Below the pieces are notes generated by a model, which was not told the origin of the DNA, searched no databases, and saw nothing but the letters and a program-made list of their open reading frames with translations. Both the position numbers and the translations under genes were made by a program. This document shows positions 61,822 through 64,000 of a stretch of DNA of 64,000 bases, one piece after another. Numbering within the stretch: position 1 is the stretch's first letter; each line of letters opens with the position of its first letter. Source of the DNA: JAAYJR01 sp964545315. GTDB lineage: Bacteria > Bacteroidota > Bacteroidia > Bacteroidales > Prolixibacteraceae. The stretch is from NCBI GenBank assembly GCA_964545315.1, contig CAZJGI010000009.1, positions 1 through 64,000 of the forward strand, written 5' to 3'.

Positions 61822-62910
61822 TTAAACTTTATCCCTGTAGTTCTTAACCTTATTGATAAACTCATCAAACATGAAATCAGTATCAGTAGGTCCGCTCGAG
61901 GCTTCAGGATGAAACTGTGTGGAAAAGAATGGTTTAAATTTATGTTTGATCCCTTCGTTAGTGCTGTCGTTCACGTTGGTAAACAATGGTTCCCAGTCAT
62001 ATGGAAGTGTTTCTGTTGCAACTGCATATCCGTGATTTTGTGAAGTGATAAAACAACGGTTGGTGCCTTGCAGTATTACAGGTTGGTTATGACTGCGATG
62101 CCCGTATTTCAGCTTATATGTATCTGCGCCTGCCGCCCTGGCTAAAAGCTGGTTACCCAGGCATATTCCCATAACTGGTTTATTTCCCTTTAGTAATTCT
62201 TTAATATTTAATATGGTCTCTGTACACATTGCCGGGTCACCCGGGCCATTTGAAATGAATACTCCGTCGTAGTTTTCATTCGAAAAATCTGCGTTCCATG
62301 GAATCCTTATTACTGTCGCACCTCTTTTCAATAAACAGCGTATAATATTATTCTTAACGCCACAATCTATTAATATTATCCTGTAAGGGCCTTCCCCGTA
62401 TACTTCCCTCTCTTTACAACTGGCAAGAGATACCAGGTTATCCTTATTGGGGTCATAAAAATTTATTATTTCGTCTTCAAATTCTATTTTACCCAGCATT
62501 GATCCTTTTTCGCGAAGAATTTTTGTCAATTCCCTTGTATCAATACCATACAGTCCGGGAACCCCAAATTCTTTCAGCCACTCAGAAAGACTCTTCCTGG
62601 CATTCCAGTGGCTGTATTCAAAAGAATAATCAGAAATGATAAGCCCTTTGATATGCAACTTGTTAGATTCGTAATATCTGTTGATGCCATCTTTTTGGAT
62701 ATCTGAAGGAACTCCGTAATTTCCAATCATCGGGTATGTAGAAACAAGAATCTGACCGGTATAGGATGGGTCTGTCAAGCTTTCCGGATACCCTGTCATT
62801 GCAGTGTAAAATACTACTTCTCCTGCCGCAGACACCTCACAGCCAAATGATTTGCCATGGAATACCGAGCCGTCTTCCAGGGTAAGCTTTGCATGCTTTA
62901 TTATTGTCAT
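61822..62910 (-). CDS. carA: Carbamoyl-phosphate synthase small subunit
   Basis: A 362-residue glutamine amidotransferase subunit. The class I triad is Cys250 in GICLGNQ, His334 and Glu336 in HPEASSG. It hydrolyses glutamine and passes ammonia to CarB. It starts at 62910 within the stop of a 37-codon leader frame (ATGA overlap) and just after a terminator hairpin on the minus strand, so transcription may be controlled in the leader. It faces argR across 216 bp. Confidence 0.97.
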   Translation of the reverse strand: MTIIKHAKLTLEDGSVFHGKSFGCEVSAAGEVVFYTAMTGYPESLTDPSYTGQILVSTYPMIGNYGVPSDIQKDGINRYYESNKLHIKGLIISDYSFEYSHWNARKSLSEWLKEFGVPGLYGIDTRELTKILREKGSMLGKIEFEDEIINFYDPNKDNLVSLASCKEREVYGEGPYRIILIDCGVKNNIIRCLLKRGATVIRIPWNADFSNENYDGVFISNGPGDPAMCTETILNIKELLKGNKPVMGICLGNQLLARAAGADTYKLKYGHRSHNQPVILQGTNRCFITSQNHGYAVATETLPYDWEPLFTNVNDSTNEGIKHKFKPFFSTQFHPEASSGPTDTDFMFDEFINKVKNYRDKV

Positions 62911-63020
62911 TTTAAGTTATTATTAAAAAAAATGCGTTTGACCCTTTGCAGGAATAAACGCATTTCCGTTAGTTGACTGTTATTGTCAGTAATCAGTTTT
63001 CTGAAACTGGCTGATGTCAT
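62907..63020 (-). CDS. Possible carA leader peptide, 37 aa
   Basis: An ATG frame (start 63020) of 37 codons, MTSASFRKLITDNNSQLTEM then RLFLQRVKR and a stop that overlaps the carA start as ATGA. It holds arginine codons at residues 7, 21, 26 and 29 (AGA, CGT, AGG, CGC). The CGT and CGC are inside the two arms of the leader hairpin. A ribosome stalled on Arg codons could block the hairpin. The peptide itself has no known family. Confidence 0.5.
   Translation of the reverse strand: MTSASFRKLITDNNSQLTEMRLFLQRVKRIFFNNNLK
62925..62965 (-). promoter_or_regulatory. Candidate attenuator of carAB
   Basis: On the minus strand AAATGCGTTT (62965-62956) and AAACGCATTT (62939-62930), with a 16-nt loop, are followed by a run of T (62932-62925), making an intrinsic terminator 14 nt before carA. 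It lies in the leader frame above. A -7-like TATTTTTG is upstream at 63050-63043. Confidence 0.65.
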
Positions 63021-63092
63021 AATGTTAAATTTAAATAACGGTCAAAAATAATAATAATAACTGAATTATTTATGTTTTTGAAAATATATGCA

Positions 63093-63100
63093 TAAATTTG
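63093..63100 (+). promoter_or_regulatory. -7 element of argR
   Basis: TAAATTTG matches TAnnTTTG, 26 bp before the argR start. A TTTG at 63077-63080 is nearer than usual (12-bp spacer), so the -33 box is unclear. The expected transcript start (about 63106) is just before the ARG box. Confidence 0.5.
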
Positions 63101-63110
63101 CATTCAGAAG

Positions 63111-63124
63111 TGAATAATTATTCA
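63111..63124. promoter_or_regulatory. ARG box (ArgR operator)
   Basis: TGAATAATTATTCA is a perfect palindrome and fits the ARG-box consensus TGAAT-N4-ATTCA exactly. It lies 2 bp before the argR start codon, so ArgR should repress its own gene. A second, weaker half-match (TGCATAAATTTGCATTCA, 63089-63106) is next to it, and a third (TGAATTATTTATG) begins at 63062. Confidence 0.75.
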
Positions 63125-63126
63125 TT

Positions 63127-63612
63127 ATGAAAAATCGTATTTCGAGACATGCTGAAATAAGGAAAATTATTTCAAAGGGTAATATACATAGTCAGGAGGA
63201 GTTACTGGCATCCCTTAAAATAAAGGGTTATGATATGACTCAGGCAACCTTGTCACGTGACTTGAAATTTTTACAGGTTGCAAAAATGCCGCATCCTCTT
63301 CAGGGTTATGTTTATGTTATTCCTGAATTTGAACAAAATGAAACCAGAGCTGAGGGGACAGCCGATAGTTTTCTGGCTGAGGGTTTCAGAGGATTACAGT
63401 TTTCGGGAAGTCTTGCGGTAATGAAAACACTTCCCGGATATGCCAGTAGTTTTGCTGCAGTGATTGACAGTGCGAATCCATATGAGATTCTGGGTACGAT
63501 TGCAGGAGATGATACTATTTTAATTGTAAGACGTGAAACGACATCGAAAAACGACCTGTTAAATGCCTTAAGATCTATAATGCCAAAATTGAAAGATAAG
63601 TTATATGCATGA
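63127..63612 (+). CDS. argR: Arginine repressor
   Basis: A 161-residue ArgR. The N-terminal winged helix (about 1-70) has RKIISKGNIHSQEELLASLKIKGYDMTQATLSRDLKFLQV, and the C-terminal arginine-binding, hexamer-forming domain has YEILGTIAGDDTILIV. It senses arginine and controls biosynthesis. It is divergent from carAB and followed by a GNAT gene that usually belongs to the arginine operon. The ARG box before its start suggests autoregulation. Confidence 0.95.
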   Translation: MKNRISRHAEIRKIISKGNIHSQEELLASLKIKGYDMTQATLSRDLKFLQVAKMPHPLQGYVYVIPEFEQNETRAEGTADSFLAEGFRGLQFSGSLAVMKTLPGYASSFAAVIDSANPYEILGTIAGDDTILIVRRETTSKNDLLNALRSIMPKLKDKLYA

Positions 63613-63701
63613 ATTTTTTATTATAACAACTCCCTTGTAAGGGAAATATTTTTATAAGGATTATTTGCTTTTATAAATCATTGAAGATTAATAAGTATGA
63701 A

Positions 63702-64000
63702 ATGAAAACGACAACTAAAATAATGGTGGTAGTTGCTTCAGAAGATCATGTGAAGTATGTTGATGAAATTAATGATACAATTGATGCTGCTTCTAAGCAA
63801 AGAGGAACCGGTATAGCCCGTCGTTCCTTTGAGTATCTGGCTGCCAAGATCAGTGAAGGTAAAGCAATTATTGCTCTTGACGGGGATAAATTTGCAGGTT
63901 TTTGTTACGTGGAAACTTTTGGAAATAAAGATTTTGTGGCAAATTCAGGCCTTATAGTTGTGCCTGAATACAGAGGTAACGGACTTGCCAAACAGATCAA
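63702..64000 (+). CDS. GNAT-family N-acetyltransferase, cut by right edge
   Basis: The first 99 codons of a GNAT protein: MKTTTKIMVVVASEDHVKYV, a middle AIIALDGDKFAGFCYVET, and NSGLIVVPEYRGNGLAKQI with the acetyl-CoA loop (R-G-N-G-L-A). The ATG at 63697 reads into a stop after two codons, so 63702 is the start. The position after argR fits the first gene of a Bacteroidota arginine operon, where a GNAT protein is a candidate N-acyl-glutamate synthase. This is inference; the 3' part is outside the window. Confidence 0.8.
   Translation, partial: MKTTTKIMVVVASEDHVKYVDEINDTIDAASKQRGTGIARRSFEYLAAKISEGKAIIALDGDKFAGFCYVETFGNKDFVANSGLIVVPEYRGNGLAKQI

Noticed and set aside
1..64000. Search for tRNA, rRNA, CRISPR arrays, IS elements and prophage
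   Set aside because: No cloverleaf-like TTCRANY segments in gaps, no regular spacer-repeat series and no transposase or integrase motifs were found by eye; short or divergent cases could be missed.

Overview
The window is low-GC DNA from a member of the Bacteroidota, most likely an anaerobic Bacteroidales/Marinilabiliales-type organism. Evidence: TTTG-N19-TAnnTTTG promoters, almost no Shine-Dalgarno signals, a fused-type KorA with KorB, a GT3 glycogen synthase, the order DUF6089-uppS-bamA-ompH-ompH, NigD-like, FISUMP and DUF4382-type lipoproteins, and an argR-led arginine locus. No rRNA, tRNA, IS element, phage or CRISPR array was seen. This looks like ordinary chromosome, densely packed with housekeeping genes and small cell-envelope genes.

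Layout. 1-11.8 kb: envelope and exported proteins (FISUMP lipoprotein, SPFH protein, Fe-S protein, Ig-like lipoprotein, SDR, small barrel, poly-Asp lipoprotein, exported M20 peptidase plus BNR propeller, exported methyltransferase-like protein). 11.8-17.6 kb: a divergent HisG/HisI pair, DUF1846, a one-domain pyruvate kinase, and a DPS-like ferritin with peroxiredoxin. 17.6-21.7 kb: small membrane and stress-type genes (DUF4126, a C45-acyltransferase remnant, DUF202, HU, DUF937, an amphipathic-helix protein, a Ca/Na antiporter). 22-30.5 kb: transporter, esterase, TPL-like lyase, UbiD, KorAB. 30.7-36.8 kb: sugar salvage cassette (MFS, nucleotidyltransferase, kinase), MurI, glycogen synthase. 37-44.3 kb: outer-membrane biogenesis block plus NAD kinase and a CBS protein. 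44.3-49.6 kb: PdxJ, hydrolase, MalQ, oxidoreductase, NigD-like lipoprotein. 49.7-58.2 kb: Grx-Trx-GroES redox operon, HisS, tandem GNAT-like paralogs, L31, Lon. 58.5-64 kb: carBA facing argR and the start of the arginine operon.

How the genes work together. BamA, the OmpH/Skp-like chaperones, UppS and DUF6089 form one envelope-assembly run. The MFS, kinase and nucleotidyltransferase could take up a hexose and make an NDP-sugar. Glycogen synthase and 4-alpha-glucanotransferase serve storage glucan. CarAB feeds arginine and pyrimidines and lies back to back with ArgR.

The most interesting signals are regulatory. (i) A terminator hairpin in the carA leader lies inside a 37-codon leader frame with arginine codons in both arms, next to a perfect ARG box at argR: a candidate double arginine control. 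(ii) The same TAACAATTGTTA palindrome lies upstream of the Fe-S protein gene and inside the promoter of the Grx-Trx-GroES operon. (iii) A textbook sigma-54 element precedes lon. Protein-level oddities include a HisI homologue without its Mg-binding aspartates, a TPL-like lyase lacking the PLP-contacting arginine, an exported SAM-methyltransferase fold, a GroES with no GroEL in a thiol-redox operon, and a Gly/Tyr repeat inserted in the BamA barrel. Everything here comes from reading the sequence and from general family knowledge; no database search was possible.
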